Shown in pieces: positions 37,041 through 49,375 of a stretch of 64,000 nucleotides of DNA. The notes below the pieces were generated by a model. That model had not been told where the DNA came from, made no database searches, and worked only from the letters and a program-made list of their open reading frames with translations. Both the position numbers and the translations under genes were made by a program. The first letter of the stretch is position 1; each line of letters begins with the position of its first letter. Origin of the DNA: Hyphomicrobiales bacterium (GTDB lineage Bacteria > Pseudomonadota > Alphaproteobacteria > Rhizobiales > JACESI01); the NCBI GenBank assembly GCA_013911885.1, contig JACESI010000002.1, positions 124,001 to 188,000 of the forward strand, read 5' to 3'.

Positions 37041-39017
37041 TTAGAACATCATCCAGGTGACGAGGGCGGCGATGCCGATCATCATGGCGAAGGCATAATG
37101 GTAGATATAGCCTGTCTGCAGCTTGACGACGCGATTGGTCACATCAAGCACGCGGGCAGAAACGCCGTCCGGCCCGAAACCGTCGATCATCCAGCCATCC
37201 CCACGCTTCCACAGGAAGCGGCCGAGCCACATCGCCGGACGAACGAACAGGAAGTCGTAGATCTCATCGAAATACCATTTGTTGAGCAGGAACTTGTAAA
37301 GCCCCGGCTGTTCGGCGGCGAGTTGCTTCGGCAGTTCCGGGTTGCGGATATAAAACTGATAGGCAATGCCGAGACCCGCCAGCATCGCAAGGGTCGCTGC
37401 CGATTTCACCAGGAACGGGACTTCGTGCATATCATGCAGGATATGATTGTCCGGTCCGGTGAAAAGCGCGCTCTTCCAGAATGCCGCATAGCTGTCGCCG
37501 ATGAAGACACCATAGAACGCAAGCCCTGCAAACAGCGCGCCAGCAGACAGAATCAACAGCGGAACCGTCATGATCAGCGGTGATTCATGAATATGGCTCA
37601 TGACCGAGGTGGAAGCGCGCGGCTTGCCGTGGAAAGTCATGAAGACGAGCCGCCAGGAATAAAAGCTCGTGAAAAGTGCCGCAAGCACCGTCATCGCAAA
37701 GGCAAAACTCGCCGCCTGATTCTGACCGGCATAGGCCGCTTCGATGATGGCGTCTTTCGAGAAGAAACCCGCTGTTCCAATGAATGTTCCCGGAATGCCG
37801 ACACCCGTGAGCGCGATGGTTCCGATGATCATGGTCCAATAGGTGAGCGGAATATGTTTTCTCAATCCGCCCATGCGGCGCATGTCCTGCTCGTCGGATA
37901 CCGCATGGATGACCGATCCCGCGCCAAGAAACAGCAGCGCCTTGAAAAAGGCATGGGTGAAAAGGTGGAAGATGCCAACCGAATAAGCGCCCAGCCCAAG
38001 GGCAACGAACATATAGCCGAGCTGCGAACAGGTGGAATAGGCAATCACCCGCTTGATGTCGTTTTGAACGAGACCGACGCTTGCTGCAAAGATCGCAGTC
38101 AGCGCGCCAACGAAGGTGACGAAAGTCAGCGCCGTTTGTGACAATTCGAAAACCGGCGACATGCGGGCGACAAGGAAGACACCCGCCGTCACCATGGTTG
38201 CGGCGTGAATGAGCGCGGAAACCGGTGTCGGCCCCTCCATCGCGTCGGGCAGCCATGTATGCAGCAGAAACTGGGCGGATTTACCCATGGCACCCATGAA
38301 CAGCAAAAGGCAGGCAACCGTGAGAGCAGATTGCAGCGGCAGCTCATAGCCGAGGAAGCGCAGCACCGCTTCCCCTGCCTCACTGCCTTGTGTGCCTTCC
38401 GCAATGCCGCGCGCGGCGGCAAATACAGTCTCGAGTTCCACGGAGCCGAAAATCACGAAGATCGCGAATATGCCGAGGGCGAAACCGAAATCGCCCACAC
38501 GGTTGACAATGAAAGCCTTCATCGCGGCCGCATTCGCCGATGGCTTGTGATACCAGAAACCGATAAGAAGATAGGAAGCAAGTCCTACCCCTTCCCATCC
38601 GAAAAACATCTGGATCAGGTTATCGGAGGTCACAAGCATCAGCATCGCGAAGGTGAACAGCGACAAATAGGCAAAGAAACGCGGCCTGTGCGGGTCGTGG
38701 TGCATATAGCCGATCGAATAGATATGAACCAGGGCAGACACGCTGTTGACCACGACGAGCATCACCACCGTCAGCGTGTCGATGCGAAACGCCCAGCCGG
38801 CCGCGAAATCACCGGATTCTATCCAGCGCAGCACCGGAACGGTGAATGCCTCATCCGCGCTGAAGCCGACTTGAAAAAACGCAATCCAGGAGAAAAGAGC
38901 GGAAATCACGAGAAAGCCGCTGGTGATGTACTCGCAGGCCTTGGCTCCGAGCGCGCGCCCGAAGAGACCGGCAATCAGAAAACCGGCAAGCGGCAGAAAG
39001 ACGATGATCGAATACAT
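37041..39017 (-). CDS. nuoL: NADH-quinone oxidoreductase subunit L
   Basis: NuoL is the distal antiporter-like subunit, with a long lateral helix lying along the membrane arm. The 658-residue protein shows [46 protein letters not shown] in two segments, and [19 protein letters not shown]. The C-terminal 120 residues include the amphipathic lateral helix and a final hydrophobic anchor ending LVTWMMF. It starts five bases after the nuoK stop. Length is as expected for alphaproteobacteria. Confidence 0.97.
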   Translation of the reverse strand: MYSIIVFLPLAGFLIAGLFGRALGAKACEYITSGFLVISALFSWIAFFQVGFSADEAFTVPVLRWIESGDFAAGWAFRIDTLTVVMLVVVNSVSALVHIYSIGYMHHDPHRPRFFAYLSLFTFAMLMLVTSDNLIQMFFGWEGVGLASYLLIGFWYHKPSANAAAMKAFIVNRVGDFGFALGIFAIFVIFGSVELETVFAAARGIAEGTQGSEAGEAVLRFLGYELPLQSALTVACLLLFMGAMGKSAQFLLHTWLPDAMEGPTPVSALIHAATMVTAGVFLVARMSPVFELSQTALTFVTFVGALTAIFAASVGLVQNDIKRVIAYSTCSQLGYMFVALGLGAYSVGIFHLFTHAFFKALLFLGAGSVIHAVSDEQDMRRMGGLRKHIPLTYWTMIIGTIALTGVGIPGTFIGTAGFFSKDAIIEAAYAGQNQAASFAFAMTVLAALFTSFYSWRLVFMTFHGKPRASTSVMSHIHESPLIMTVPLLILSAGALFAGLAFYGVFIGDSYAAFWKSALFTGPDNHILHDMHEVPFLVKSAATLAMLAGLGIAYQFYIRNPELPKQLAAEQPGLYKFLLNKWYFDEIYDFLFVRPAMWLGRFLWKRGDGWMIDGFGPDGVSARVLDVTNRVVKLQTGYIYHYAFAMMIGIAALVTWMMF

Positions 39018-39022
39018 GTGCC

Positions 39023-39331
39023 TCAGCCTTTCATTGCGCTGATATCTTCAACCGCGATCGAACCCCGATTGCGATAGAAGGCGACCAGGATTGCAAGGCC
39101 GATGGCCGCTTCGGCGGCGGCCACTGTCAGGATCAGGAGCGCGAAAATCTGCCCGACCAGATCCCCCGCGAAAGAAGAGAAGGCGACCAGATTGATGTTG
39201 ACTGCAAGCAGGATAAGCTCGACGGACATCAGGATGACGATGACGTTTTTGCGGTTCACGAAAATGCCGAAAACACCGATGGTGAACAGAACCGCGGCAA
39301 GCGCCAGGTAGTGAGAAAGCCCGACCCCCAT
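39023..39331 (-). CDS. nuoK: NADH-quinone oxidoreductase subunit K
   Basis: NuoK links the quinone module to the pumping subunits. The 102-residue protein has three helices, with the two buried membrane glutamates in [14 protein letters not shown] and [14 protein letters not shown]. The start at 39331 ([16 protein letters not shown]) is the family one; about 30 upstream in-frame residues would come from nuoJ sequence. It begins one base past the nuoJ stop. Confidence 0.96.
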   Translation of the reverse strand: MGVGLSHYLALAAVLFTIGVFGIFVNRKNVIVILMSVELILLAVNINLVAFSSFAGDLVGQIFALLILTVAAAEAAIGLAILVAFYRNRGSIAVEDISAMKG

Positions 39332-39332
39332 A

Positions 39333-39950
39333 TTATATTCCCTTCCCGGTTTCGACATCGACCACCGAAATAGCACTCTCCCGCGTGCGCCCGACTTGCA
39401 CCGCGATATTCTGGCGTTTGACACCTTCCTTATGGCGCAGCGTGAGCACGATTGCGCCGATCATGGCGACAAGAAGAACCATGCCGGCGGCCTGGAAAAA
39501 GTAGATGTAGCGGGTGTAGAGAAGCTCACCGATGGCGCGCGTGTTGCTGACGGTTGCAACATCCGGGATCGGCGCTGCGGCAACCCCGCTTGCAAATTGC
39601 GGATCGAAGATCACACCACCAAGAACGACGACAAGTTCGCCCGCGAGAATGAGCGCGACAAGCCCGCCGAGCGGCACATAATCAAGAAAGCCCTGACGCA
39701 GTTCAACAAAATCAATGTCGAGCATCATCACGACGAAGAGAAACAGAACCGCGACAGCGCCGACATAGACCACGACCAGGATCATCGCCAGAAACTCTGC
39801 GCCGAGAAGCACAAAAAGACCCGAGGCGTTGAAGAAGGCGAGGATCAGGAAAAGAACCGAGTGAACCGGATTTCGTGACGAAATCACCATCAACGCGGAC
39901 CCGATCAGGATCGCTGCGAAGAGATAGAAGAAGAATGTTGCGAGCCCCAT
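39333..39950 (-). CDS. nuoJ: NADH-quinone oxidoreductase subunit J
   Basis: NuoJ is a five-helix membrane-arm subunit whose third helix changes between alpha and pi forms during turnover. The start at 39950 ([17 protein letters not shown]) has GGGA upstream; a TTG four codons earlier is less likely. The helix [21 protein letters not shown] carries the conserved Tyr and Gly of the pi-bulge region. Length is 205 residues. A polar C-terminal tail of about 40 residues follows the last helix ([18 protein letters not shown]), as in alphaproteobacteria. Confidence 0.95.
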   Translation of the reverse strand: MGLATFFFYLFAAILIGSALMVISSRNPVHSVLFLILAFFNASGLFVLLGAEFLAMILVVVYVGAVAVLFLFVVMMLDIDFVELRQGFLDYVPLGGLVALILAGELVVVLGGVIFDPQFASGVAAAPIPDVATVSNTRAIGELLYTRYIYFFQAAGMVLLVAMIGAIVLTLRHKEGVKRQNIAVQVGRTRESAISVVDVETGKGI

Positions 39951-39965
39951 AGGATATCCCAAGCC

Positions 39966-40457
39966 TTAACGATACGGCGCGTCGAGCGCGATGTTTTGTG
40001 CCAGTTCCCGCTCCCAGCGGTCGCCGTTTTCCAGTAGTTTGTTCTTGTCGTAATAGAGTTCCTCGCGGGTTTCCGTCGCAAATTCGAAGTTCGGGCCTTC
40101 AACGATTGCATCAACCGGGCAAGCCTCCTGACAGAAACCGCAATAGATGCATTTGACCATGTCGATGTCATAGCGCGTCGTGCGCCGTGTGCCATCATTG
40201 CGGCGCGGACCGGCCTCGATGGTGATGGCTTGAGCCGGGCAGATCGCTTCGCAGAGCTTGCAGGCAATGCAACGCTCTTCGCCGTTTGGATAGCGCCGCA
40301 GGGCATGCTCGCCGCGGAACCGTGGGCTGATCGCGCCCTTCTCGAAAGGATAGTTGATCGTCACCTTTGGTTTGAAGAAATAACGCATCGACAGCCCGAT
40401 TGCGCCGACAAATTCTTTCAGGAAAAGGGCTTTTCCAGCCTGAGCAATGGAAGACAT
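39966..40457 (-). CDS. nuoI: NADH-quinone oxidoreductase subunit I
   Basis: NuoI carries the N6a and N6b [4Fe-4S] clusters in the peripheral arm. Two ferredoxin motifs are clear: [12 protein letters not shown] and [12 protein letters not shown], about 40 residues apart. The start at 40457 ([18 protein letters not shown]) gives 163 residues; longer readings enter the nuoH end. N-terminal helix contacts the membrane arm. It lies 16 bases after nuoH. Confidence 0.97.
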   Translation of the reverse strand: MSSIAQAGKALFLKEFVGAIGLSMRYFFKPKVTINYPFEKGAISPRFRGEHALRRYPNGEERCIACKLCEAICPAQAITIEAGPRRNDGTRRTTRYDIDMVKCIYCGFCQEACPVDAIVEGPNFEFATETREELYYDKNKLLENGDRWERELAQNIALDAPYR

Positions 40458-40473
40458 GAGAACTTTCCCCGAT

Positions 40474-41520
40474 TTATGGCGCCCAGCCGGTGAGCAACAG
40501 AATGAAGGCGACCGCAAAGACCATGAACAGCGAAATTGGCAGGAAGACTTTCCAGCCGAGCCGCATCAACTGGTCATAGCGGTATCGCGGAACGAAGGCC
40601 TTGACGAGCGATACCATGAAGAAAACCAGTGACAGCTTGAGTGTGAACCAGACAACCCCCGGCACCCAGTTGAGGGGCGCGATATCGAGCGGCGGCAGCC
40701 AGCCGCCCAGAAACAGGATCGTCGTCATCGCACACATGAACAGGATCGCGGCATATTCGCCGAGCATGAACATTACGTAAGGCGTGGAGGAATATTCCAC
40801 CATAAAGCCCGCGACGAGTTCGGATTCGGCTTCAGGCAGGTCAAAAGGCGGGCGGTTGGTCTCCGCGAGCAGAGAGATGAAGAAAATGATGAAGAGCGGG
40901 AACAGAGCGAACCAGTGCCAGTCGAGAAATGACGGCGGAAGGCCGACCATCGTGCCCGGACCATCCTTCTGAGCAAGCACGATATCGGACATGTTGAGCG
41001 AGCCGACGCACAAAAGCACCGCGATGATCACGAAACCGATCGAGACTTCATAGGAAATCATCTGTGCCGCCGAGCGCAGCGCGCCGAGGAACGGATATTT
41101 CGAATTCGAGGCCCAGCCGCCCATGATCACGCCATAGACTTCAAGGGAGGTGATCGCGAAAATGAACAGGATGCCGACATTGATATCGGAAATCACCCAA
41201 CCTTCTGCAACCGGCATGACCGCCCAGGCCGCAAGTCCGAGCGTCACCGTAACAAGCGGCGCCAGCAGAAACACGGCCTTGTTTGCTCCCGAGGGAATGA
41301 TCGGTTCCTTGAGGATGAATTTCAGCGCATCTGCGAAGGCCTGCAAAAGCCCCCAGTGACCGACGACATTGGGCCCGCGGCGCAATTGCACAGCCGCCCA
41401 GATTTTCCGGTCAGCATAGGTCGAATAGGTCACGCCAAGAAGAACGATGACGAGCAGCAGAAGGCTCTGCCCGACAATGATTGCGCCTGGAATGACATAG
41501 CTGTTCAAAAATTCCATCAC
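40474..41520 (-). CDS. nuoH: NADH-quinone oxidoreductase subunit H
   Basis: NuoH is the membrane-arm subunit that forms the quinone tunnel with NuoB and NuoD. The 348-residue protein has eight helices; [17 protein letters not shown] and [15 protein letters not shown] are the signature segments of the family, and the Glu-rich loop between helices five and six ([21 protein letters not shown], split) faces the quinone site. It begins six bases after nuoG. MMEFLNSY could start at either Met. Confidence 0.97.
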   Translation of the reverse strand: MMEFLNSYVIPGAIIVGQSLLLLVIVLLGVTYSTYADRKIWAAVQLRRGPNVVGHWGLLQAFADALKFILKEPIIPSGANKAVFLLAPLVTVTLGLAAWAVMPVAEGWVISDINVGILFIFAITSLEVYGVIMGGWASNSKYPFLGALRSAAQMISYEVSIGFVIIAVLLCVGSLNMSDIVLAQKDGPGTMVGLPPSFLDWHWFALFPLFIIFFISLLAETNRPPFDLPEAESELVAGFMVEYSSTPYVMFMLGEYAAILFMCAMTTILFLGGWLPPLDIAPLNWVPGVVWFTLKLSLVFFMVSLVKAFVPRYRYDQLMRLGWKVFLPISLFMVFAVAFILLLTGWAP

Positions 41521-41526
41521 GCCCCC

Positions 41527-43614
41527 CTATTCTGCCGCTTCGGCGCGCATCGAGGCCGCAAGGGCGGAGCATTCCGCCATCACTTTCGATGCCCGCGCAA
41601 TCGGGTTGGTGAGATAAAAATCGGCGATGGCTGGCGCAAAGGCGGCCTTGTTCATCTTCTTCGCGCCCTTGGCGATGGCGCCAATCGGCGCTGTGTCGTC
41701 GAGAACGATTTCATCGAGTGCTGCGAGATGCGGATGCGCTGCGTAAAGATGGCCCCGCAATTCCTGAAGGTTCTTGAACGGCAGTGTGTGCCCCAGCACG
41801 TCCGACAGGGCCCTGAGGATCGCCCAGTCCTCCCGCGCCTCACCGGGCGGAAAGGCCGCTCGGTTCGTCATCTGCGGTCGCCCTTCGGTATTGACATAGG
41901 TCGCCGACTTTTCGGTATAGGCGGCACCCGGCAGGATGACGTCCGCCTGGTGCGCGCCCTTATCACCATGCGAACCGATATAGACCTTGAAGGCATTGCC
42001 GCTGAGGGCAATTTCATCGGCGCCAAGAAGAAAGACGACATCAAGATCGCCCATGTCTGCTGCCGCAACGCCGCCCTCGCCCGGCACGAAGCCGATATCG
42101 AGGCCGCCGACCCGGCTTGCCGCTGCATGCAGGATCGAGAAGCCGTTCCATTCTTCACTAATCGCACCGACCGTCTCAGCCAAAGCGGCCGCATTGGCAA
42201 GAACCGCCGCACCATCCGTGCGCGCCAGCGCCGCCTCGCCGACGATGATCAGCGGACGTGCGGCATTCTTCATGATGGTGAAAAAATCGCCGCTGCCGGC
42301 AAGAAGACCGGCAAGGCTTTCCGGGCCGGAACCGAGGTAGACGACATCATAGGTCAGATCGGCAGGCGCACCGATGAGACCGATCGGCAATTGCCCTTCC
42401 GATGCGCGCCAGGCCTTGCGGATGCGTGCATTGAGAAGTGCTGCTTCCTGGCGCGGATTGGTGCCGATGAGAAGGATCGCGTCGGCATTCTCGATGCCTG
42501 CAATGGTGGTGTTGAAAAGATAGCCCGTCCGCCCCTTGGCGGGGTCGAGAGCCGCCCCATTCTGGCGGCAATCGTGATTGGTGGAGCCAAGTGCCGCGAG
42601 AAGCATTTTTGCCGCGAACATCTCCTCGGTGCCGCTGAGATCACCCGCAATCGCGCCGATGCGCCCGCCGTCTGCGCTTTTCACTTTCGAAGCAACGGCG
42701 GCAAAGGCCTCCGCCCAGCTTGCAGGAACGAGCCGCCCGCCCTGGCGGATATAGGGCCTGTCAAGACGCTGGGTTCTGAGCCCGTCCCAGACAAAGCGCG
42801 TTTTGTCGGAAATCCACTCCTCGTTGATCTCCTCGTTCAGCCGCGGCATGATGCGCATGACTTCGCGCCCGCGCGTATCGACCCGGATCGCGGAGCCGAC
42901 CGCGTCCATCACGTCGATGCTTTCGGTCTTGGTGAGTTCCCAGGGCCGCGCCTTGTCCTGATAAGGCCGCGACGTCAGCGCACCGACAGGGCACAAATCG
43001 ATCACATTGCCCTGAAGCTCGGATGCCATGGCGCTTTCCAGATAGGTGGTGATCTCCGCGTCCTCGCCGCGGCCAATCAGACCCAGATCGGACACGCCGG
43101 CAATTTCGGTCGTGAACCGCACGCAGCGCGTACAGTGGATGCAGCGCGTCATTTTCGTGCGCACCAGCGGGCCGATATATTTGTCTTCCACAGCCCGCTT
43201 GTTTTCATGAAAACGCGATCCGTCCATGCCATAGGCCATGGCCTGATCCTGCAGGTCACATTCGCCACCCTGATCGCAGATCGGGCAATCGAGCGGATGG
43301 TTGATCAGCAGAAATTCCATCACCCCTTCCCGCGCCTTTTTCACCATCGGCGTTTTCGTGAAGACCTCCGGCGGCTGACCCTCAGGTCCGGGGCGCAGAT
43401 CGCGCACGCCCATGGCGCAGGAGGCGGCCGGTTTCGGCGGGCCGCCTTTCACCTCGACAAGGCACATGCGGCAATTGCCGGCGACCGATAGCCGGTCATG
43501 AAAACAGAAGCGCGGCACCTCGGCACCAGCGGCCTCGCAGGCCTGCAACAGGGTGAAGTGGCTCGGTACTTCGATTTCCTTGCCGTCAACGATGATTTTT
43601 GCGGTGTCCGCCAT
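41527..43614 (-). CDS. nuoG: NADH-quinone oxidoreductase subunit G
   Basis: NuoG is the large iron-sulfur subunit of the peripheral arm. From the start at 43614 ([17 protein letters not shown]) it has an N-terminal [2Fe-2S] domain with [10 protein letters not shown], a [18 protein letters not shown] cluster motif, [10 protein letters not shown], and then a molybdopterin-oxidoreductase-like domain that has lost its cofactor. Length is 695 residues, the short alphaproteobacterial and mitochondrial type. Ten more in-frame codons upstream overlap the nuoF stop and are not supported. The long open frame on the opposite strand here is an antisense shadow. Confidence 0.97.
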   Translation of the reverse strand: MADTAKIIVDGKEIEVPSHFTLLQACEAAGAEVPRFCFHDRLSVAGNCRMCLVEVKGGPPKPAASCAMGVRDLRPGPEGQPPEVFTKTPMVKKAREGVMEFLLINHPLDCPICDQGGECDLQDQAMAYGMDGSRFHENKRAVEDKYIGPLVRTKMTRCIHCTRCVRFTTEIAGVSDLGLIGRGEDAEITTYLESAMASELQGNVIDLCPVGALTSRPYQDKARPWELTKTESIDVMDAVGSAIRVDTRGREVMRIMPRLNEEINEEWISDKTRFVWDGLRTQRLDRPYIRQGGRLVPASWAEAFAAVASKVKSADGGRIGAIAGDLSGTEEMFAAKMLLAALGSTNHDCRQNGAALDPAKGRTGYLFNTTIAGIENADAILLIGTNPRQEAALLNARIRKAWRASEGQLPIGLIGAPADLTYDVVYLGSGPESLAGLLAGSGDFFTIMKNAARPLIIVGEAALARTDGAAVLANAAALAETVGAISEEWNGFSILHAAASRVGGLDIGFVPGEGGVAAADMGDLDVVFLLGADEIALSGNAFKVYIGSHGDKGAHQADVILPGAAYTEKSATYVNTEGRPQMTNRAAFPPGEAREDWAILRALSDVLGHTLPFKNLQELRGHLYAAHPHLAALDEIVLDDTAPIGAIAKGAKKMNKAAFAPAIADFYLTNPIARASKVMAECSALAASMRAEAAE

Positions 43615-43615
43615 C

Positions 43616-44929
<1,314 letters not shown>

Positions 44930-44935
44930 GGCCTG

Positions 44936-46180
44936 TTATGCTTTCTTGTCTGTCTTTTTTGACGCGCCACCTCTGGAAGTCGTGACTTCGCCCTTGTCGA
45001 CCCGTTTTGAGAAGTCCGTCTCACCACCAGAAGCAAGGATTGTCGCCTGCCCGATCCAGTCATCGCGCACAATGCGACCCGAGAAGGAGAGGAATGTATC
45101 AAACCATGCGATCTCTGCTTCATGCCATTTCATGATCTGATCGAAATGCCAGATACCCTGCTCGTTGAGTTTCCCCTCAATCACCTTGCCGACGCCTTTG
45201 ATGCGCTTCAGATCATCCGCACCGGATTTGCGCGGCGCCGACAGGCCACGCGGCTTTTTGCCAACTGCATTGGCTTTTTCCTCGGCGCTCGCCCCCGGCG
45301 GCAGCGAGGCAATTCCATCAAGTACGGGAGCGGGAACGGGCATGACCTCTTCGGCAGACGGCGCGTGCGCTGGCTTTTCCGTCTTCGGGGCCGCTCTTGC
45401 CGGTTTTTCCGGCGCCAGCGGCTTTGCGGCTTTCGCCGCTGCCGCCTGGGCCGACTTTTTGGCGACCGGGGCATCATTCGCCGCCCCGTAATGGCGCGCA
45501 TCGGTTGCGATCTGCGCCGCCGCCCCGTTCATGACATAAGGCGCGATCAGGGGATCTGCCTTGGGTCCATATTCCATACTGTCTTCGAAAAGTTGCGTGC
45601 GACCGCTCGCATTAACCGAAAGATGGCGGGCGGTCTGCGGACCGGGCTTTACCGGCACACCCGCTTCCATGTCGTCCAGCATCCCGGCAAACGTCTCAGG
45701 CGTCAGGTCTTCGAACGTATCCTTGAAAATCTGCACCATCGGCGCATTGACGCAGGCGCCGAGGCATTCCACCTCTTCCCAGGAAAACTTTCCGTCAGCC
45801 GTTACTTCGTGCTGATGCTCGGAAATCCGACTTTTGCAAACCTTGATCAGTTCTTCTGAACCCCGCAACATGCAGGGAGTGGTGCCGCATACCTGAATAT
45901 GGGCAACCGAGCCCACCGGCTTCAGCTGGAACATCGTATAGAAGGTCGCAACTTCCAGCACCCGGATATAGGCCATGCCGAGCATCTCGCCGATATAGCG
46001 CATAGCCGGCTCCGGCAACCAGCCATTGTGCTGGTCCTGCGCCCGCCAAAGCAGCGGAATTATGGCCGAAGCCTGTTTGCCCGGCGGATATTTTCTGATC
46101 TGTGCTTCTGCCCAGACAAGGTTGTCCGCAGTGAAGGCGAAACTTTCAGGCTGAATTTCTGCAATACGACGAACAGCCAT
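44936..46180 (-). CDS. nuoE: NADH-quinone oxidoreductase subunit E with long C-terminal extension
   Basis: NuoE carries the N1a [2Fe-2S] cluster. The core (about 1-200) has the thioredoxin-like fold with the ligands in [12 protein letters not shown] and [11 protein letters not shown]. The protein is 414 residues against about 166 in E. coli. The added part is an Ala/Pro/Lys-rich linker (about 225-321), then a domain (322-385) beginning [10 protein letters not shown], and a basic tail ending KKTDKKA. The 322-385 domain matches the C-terminal domain of S2 in this window at about 36 of 63 positions by eye. Extended NuoE is known in Rhizobiales. Its start overlaps the nuoD stop by one base. Confidence 0.95.
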   Translation of the reverse strand: MAVRRIAEIQPESFAFTADNLVWAEAQIRKYPPGKQASAIIPLLWRAQDQHNGWLPEPAMRYIGEMLGMAYIRVLEVATFYTMFQLKPVGSVAHIQVCGTTPCMLRGSEELIKVCKSRISEHQHEVTADGKFSWEEVECLGACVNAPMVQIFKDTFEDLTPETFAGMLDDMEAGVPVKPGPQTARHLSVNASGRTQLFEDSMEYGPKADPLIAPYVMNGAAAQIATDARHYGAANDAPVAKKSAQAAAAKAAKPLAPEKPARAAPKTEKPAHAPSAEEVMPVPAPVLDGIASLPPGASAEEKANAVGKKPRGLSAPRKSGADDLKRIKGVGKVIEGKLNEQGIWHFDQIMKWHEAEIAWFDTFLSFSGRIVRDDWIGQATILASGGETDFSKRVDKGEVTTSRGGASKKTDKKA

Positions 46181-47370
46181 TAGCGGTCGACCTCACCAAA
46201 AACGATATCCAATGAACCGAGAATTGCTGAAACGTCGGCGAGCATGTGACCACGACAAAGAAAATCCATGGCCTGAAGATGTGCGAAACCCGGCGCCTTG
46301 ATCTTGCAGCGATAGGGCTTGTTAGAGCCGTCCGAAATCAGATAGACGCCGAACTCCCCTTTCGGCGCTTCCACGGCGGCATAGACCTCGCCCTCCGGCA
46401 CCCGGTAGCCTTCGGTATAGAGCTTGAAATGATGAATGAGCGCCTCCATCGATTGCTTCATGGCGGGACGCTTCGGCGGCACGATCTTGCCATCGGTCGA
46501 TGAAATCGGCGTGCGGCCCTTCTCGCCTGAGAGCAGATTGACGCACTGCTTCATGATCTTCACCGATTCGCGCATTTCTTCCATGCGGATCAGATAGCGA
46601 TCGTAACAATCGCCATTCTTGCCGATCGGGATTTTGAAACTGAGATCGGCATAACATTCATATGGTTGCGACTTGCGCAGATCCCACGGCGCGCCGGAAC
46701 CGCGCACCATGACGCCCGAGAAACCCCATTTCCAGGCCTCTTCAAGCGTTACCACGCCGATATCGACGTTGCGCTGTTTGAAAATCCTGTTGTCGGTCAG
46801 AAGCGATTCGATATCGTCGCAGGTTTCAAGGAACGGGTCGCACCATGCGCCGATATCATCCACCAGTTCCTGCGGCAGATCCTGATGCACGCCGCCTGGA
46901 CGGACATAGGCCGAGTGCATGCGCGCGCCGGAGGCCCGCTCATAAAACACCATGAGCTTTTCGCGCTCCTCAAAGCCCCAAAGCGGCGGCGTGAGCGCGC
47001 CGACATCCATGGCCTGCGTCGTCACATTGAGAAGATGCGACAGAATACGACCGATTTCGGAATAAAGAACCCGGATCAGCTGACCACGATAGGGAACTTT
47101 GATGGCGAGAAGTTTTTCGACCGCCAGTGAGTAGGCGTGCTCCTGATTCATCGGCGCGACATAATCAAGCCGGTCGAAATATGGCAGCGCCTGAAGATAG
47201 GTCTTGGTCTCGATCAGCTTTTCCGTGCCACGATGCAAAAGACCGATATGCGGATCGACCCGCTCGACCACTTCGCCATCAAGCTCCAGCACAAGACGCA
47301 GAACGCCGTGCGCGGCCGGATGCTGCGGGCCGAAATTGATGTTGAAATTTCTGACCTGTGCTTCAGCCAT
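46180..47370 (-). CDS. nuoD: NADH-quinone oxidoreductase subunit D
   Basis: NuoD is the 49-kDa subunit at the quinone site. It reads [21 protein letters not shown], in two parts, with the conserved His and Asp of the quinone head-group site. LHRGTEKL and the C-terminal [21 protein letters not shown] match the family. Length is 396 residues; nuoC is a separate gene, unlike the fused nuoCD of E. coli. It starts two bases after nuoC ends and overlaps nuoE by one base. Confidence 0.97.
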   Translation of the reverse strand: MAEAQVRNFNINFGPQHPAAHGVLRLVLELDGEVVERVDPHIGLLHRGTEKLIETKTYLQALPYFDRLDYVAPMNQEHAYSLAVEKLLAIKVPYRGQLIRVLYSEIGRILSHLLNVTTQAMDVGALTPPLWGFEEREKLMVFYERASGARMHSAYVRPGGVHQDLPQELVDDIGAWCDPFLETCDDIESLLTDNRIFKQRNVDIGVVTLEEAWKWGFSGVMVRGSGAPWDLRKSQPYECYADLSFKIPIGKNGDCYDRYLIRMEEMRESVKIMKQCVNLLSGEKGRTPISSTDGKIVPPKRPAMKQSMEALIHHFKLYTEGYRVPEGEVYAAVEAPKGEFGVYLISDGSNKPYRCKIKAPGFAHLQAMDFLCRGHMLADVSAILGSLDIVFGEVDR

Positions 47371-47372
47371 GA

Positions 47373-47987
47373 TTACCGTGTCGCTTTCTCGTCGCCGGGC
47401 AGGTTGTAGTCTGTCCCTTCCCAGGGCGACTGGAAGTCAAATTGGCGGAATTCCTGGGCAAGACGAACCGGTTCATAGACCACGCGCTTGACCTCTTCAT
47501 CGTAGCGCACTTCAACAAAGCCGGTCGTCGGAAAATCCTTGCGCAGCGGATGCCCCTCAAAACCGTAATCCGTGAGGAGACGGCGCAGATCCGGGTGCCC
47601 GCTGAAGAAAATCCCGTAAAGATCATAGGCCTCGCGCTCGAACCAATCCGCACCGGGAAAAACCTCCGTGGCAGAAGGCACAAGCGTGTCTTCACCCGCC
47701 TCGACCTTGACCCGGATGCGCATGTTCTGTTTCGGTGAAAGCAGATGGTAGACCACGTCAAAGCGGCGGGCCCGCGCGGGCCAGTCGACACCCGCGATAT
47801 CGGTAAGATTGACGAACATCGATTGCGAATCATCGCGCAGGAGCCGCAACACACTGATGATATTGTCGACACTGACCTTGAGCGTCAGCTCGCCAAAGGC
47901 AATCGAGACCTCGTCAAGCCGGTCACCGAGCGTCAGGCGCAGATAATCCGCATACTCGGAAAGTCCCATATCGGTCTTTGCAGCCAT
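47373..47987 (-). CDS. nuoC: NADH-quinone oxidoreductase subunit C
   Basis: NuoC is the 30-kDa subunit that packs against NuoD. The signature [21 protein letters not shown] and the GHPLRKDFP segment are present, and the C-terminus has FDFQSPWEG as in mitochondrial-type homologues. Length is 204 residues. It lies 23 bases after nuoB. Confidence 0.96.
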   Translation of the reverse strand: MAAKTDMGLSEYADYLRLTLGDRLDEVSIAFGELTLKVSVDNIISVLRLLRDDSQSMFVNLTDIAGVDWPARARRFDVVYHLLSPKQNMRIRVKVEAGEDTLVPSATEVFPGADWFEREAYDLYGIFFSGHPDLRRLLTDYGFEGHPLRKDFPTTGFVEVRYDEEVKRVVYEPVRLAQEFRQFDFQSPWEGTDYNLPGDEKATR

Positions 47988-48010
47988 TCAGCGTATCCCC
48001 GAAATTCGTC

Positions 48011-48589
48011 TCAGCGTTCGATTGTGCCAGTGCGGCGGATTTTCTTCTGGAGAAGAAGGACGCCGTAAAGCAGCGCCTCCGCCGTCGGCGGGCAGCCAGG
48101 CACGTAGATATCGACCGGCACAACCCGGTCGCAACCCCGCACCACGGAATAGGAATAATGATAATAGCCGCCGCCATTGGCGCAGGAGCCCATGGAGATG
48201 ACATAGCGCGGTTCGGGCATCTGGTCATAGACCTTGCGCAGCGCCGGTGCCATCTTGTTGGTGAGCGTGCCCGCAACGATCATCACGTCGGATTGACGCG
48301 GCGAGGCGCGCGGCGCGAAACCAAAACGCTCGGCATCATAGCGCGGCATCGACATCTGCATCATCTCGACCGCGCAGCAAGCGAGGCCGAAAGTCATCCA
48401 CATCAGCGAACCGGTTCGCGCCCAGTTGATCAGATCATCGGTCGATGTGACCAGAAAACCCTTGTCGGCAAGTTCATTGTCGATCTCGACAAAAAATGGA
48501 TCGTCGGAACCCACAGGCTTTCCGGTCTTCGGATCAATGATCCCCTTCGGCTGTTCCGCAATCAGGGGAGAAGAAATTGTGCTTGCCAT
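48011..48589 (-). CDS. nuoB: NADH-quinone oxidoreductase subunit B
   Basis: NuoB binds the terminal cluster N2 that reduces quinone. The adjacent cysteines in LACCAVEMM and the other ligands in GSCANGGG and [13 protein letters not shown] are present. Length is 192 residues. It has an N-terminal acidic and polar extension of about 35 residues before the core ([19 protein letters not shown]). It lies 22 bases after nuoA. Confidence 0.97.
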   Translation of the reverse strand: MASTISSPLIAEQPKGIIDPKTGKPVGSDDPFFVEIDNELADKGFLVTSTDDLINWARTGSLMWMTFGLACCAVEMMQMSMPRYDAERFGFAPRASPRQSDVMIVAGTLTNKMAPALRKVYDQMPEPRYVISMGSCANGGGYYHYSYSVVRGCDRVVPVDIYVPGCPPTAEALLYGVLLLQKKIRRTGTIER

Positions 48590-48611
48590 AGATTTGCTGC
48601 CCTTGGGTGGA

Positions 48612-48977
48612 TCAATCCCACTCCAAAGCCCCCCTCTTCCATTCGTAGATGAAGCCTACCGTGAGAACGCCAAGAAAAATCATCATCGATGTGAACCCGA
48701 ACCAGCCGAGATCCTTGAAGGCCACCGCCCAAGGGAAAAGAAACGCGACCTCAAGATCGAAAATGATGAAAAGGATCGCAACGAGATAAAACCGCACGTC
48801 GAATTTCATCCGGGCATCGTCAAAGGCGTTGAAGCCGCATTCATAGGCCGACAGTTTCTCGGTGTCCGGCGCGCGATAGGCAACCATGAAGGGCGCAACG
48901 AGAAGCGCCAGACCAATGACCAGACAGATGCCCAGAAACACGATGATGGGCAGGTATTCTGTGAGGAGTTGTTCCAC
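48612..48977 (-). CDS. nuoA: NADH-quinone oxidoreductase subunit A
   Basis: NuoA is a three-helix membrane subunit near the quinone tunnel. The start is a GTG at 48975-48977 ([15 protein letters not shown]) with AAGGA seven bases upstream. The loop [23 protein letters not shown], in two parts, carries the conserved Glu-Cys of the family, and helix two has [14 protein letters not shown]. Length is 121 residues. It is first in the nuo operon. Confidence 0.96.
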   Translation of the reverse strand: MEQLLTEYLPIIVFLGICLVIGLALLVAPFMVAYRAPDTEKLSAYECGFNAFDDARMKFDVRFYLVAILFIIFDLEVAFLFPWAVAFKDLGWFGFTSMMIFLGVLTVGFIYEWKRGALEWD

Positions 48978-49258
48978 TGTTCAATCCTTTGCAGCGTTCC
49001 CTCTCGGTCTTGAGGCGCAATCGGAAAAGGCGACCAAAGACAGGCATGGACTACGCGGGCGCGTCGGAGTCGTCAAGGGGACAACTTGTAGCGCACGCAT
49101 AATCTATTGAAGAAACGCAAAGGCTCGTCAACGAGGAAAAGGTCGGATGAACAGCCTAGCCCGAAGGCCAAAGAGAGACAGGGCGGGAAGAACGGGATTG
49201 TCGAATGCGGCCCTCGCCTGATCTGCCTCTACGGACTTCCTTTTAAGGGAAAAGAAAA
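48978..49258. other. Region upstream of the nuo operon
   Basis: No gene is seen. A possible nuo promoter is at 49048-49076. The rest, up to the presumed IS end at 49259, holds no recognisable feature. Confidence 0.4.
49048..49076 (-). promoter_or_regulatory. Possible promoter of the nuo operon
   Basis: On the minus strand CTTGACG with TTGACG at 49071-49076, a 17-base spacer, then TAGTCC at 49048-49053. The -35 is strong and the -10 is poor. It would give a leader of about 65 bases for nuoA. Confidence 0.35.
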
Positions 49259-49375
49259 TGTCTGACGTCAGCACCTTTGGGTCTGATTTGAGGATTTGAA
49301 CAACGGAGGATTTCTGGTTCATCTTATCGATTAGGAGATCGAGATGATGAAGAAACCTGGGACTTCAAAGGACGT
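49259..49375 (+). mobile_element. Left-end remnant of an IS3-family element
   Basis: TGTCTGACGTCAGCACC at 49259 looks like an IS end. It is followed by a leader with AGGAGATCGAG and then ATGATGAAGAAACC at 49344, whose translation MMKKPGTSKD matches the start of a common IS3-family OrfA as I remember it. The frame is cut after about ten codons by the end of a second element at 49376. The exact outer end at 49259 is a guess. Confidence 0.45.

Noticed and set aside
41356..43491. 711-codon plus-strand open frame
   Set aside because: It lies wholly antisense to nuoG, whose cluster motifs are intact. It has no family features and reflects the codon bias of the real gene.
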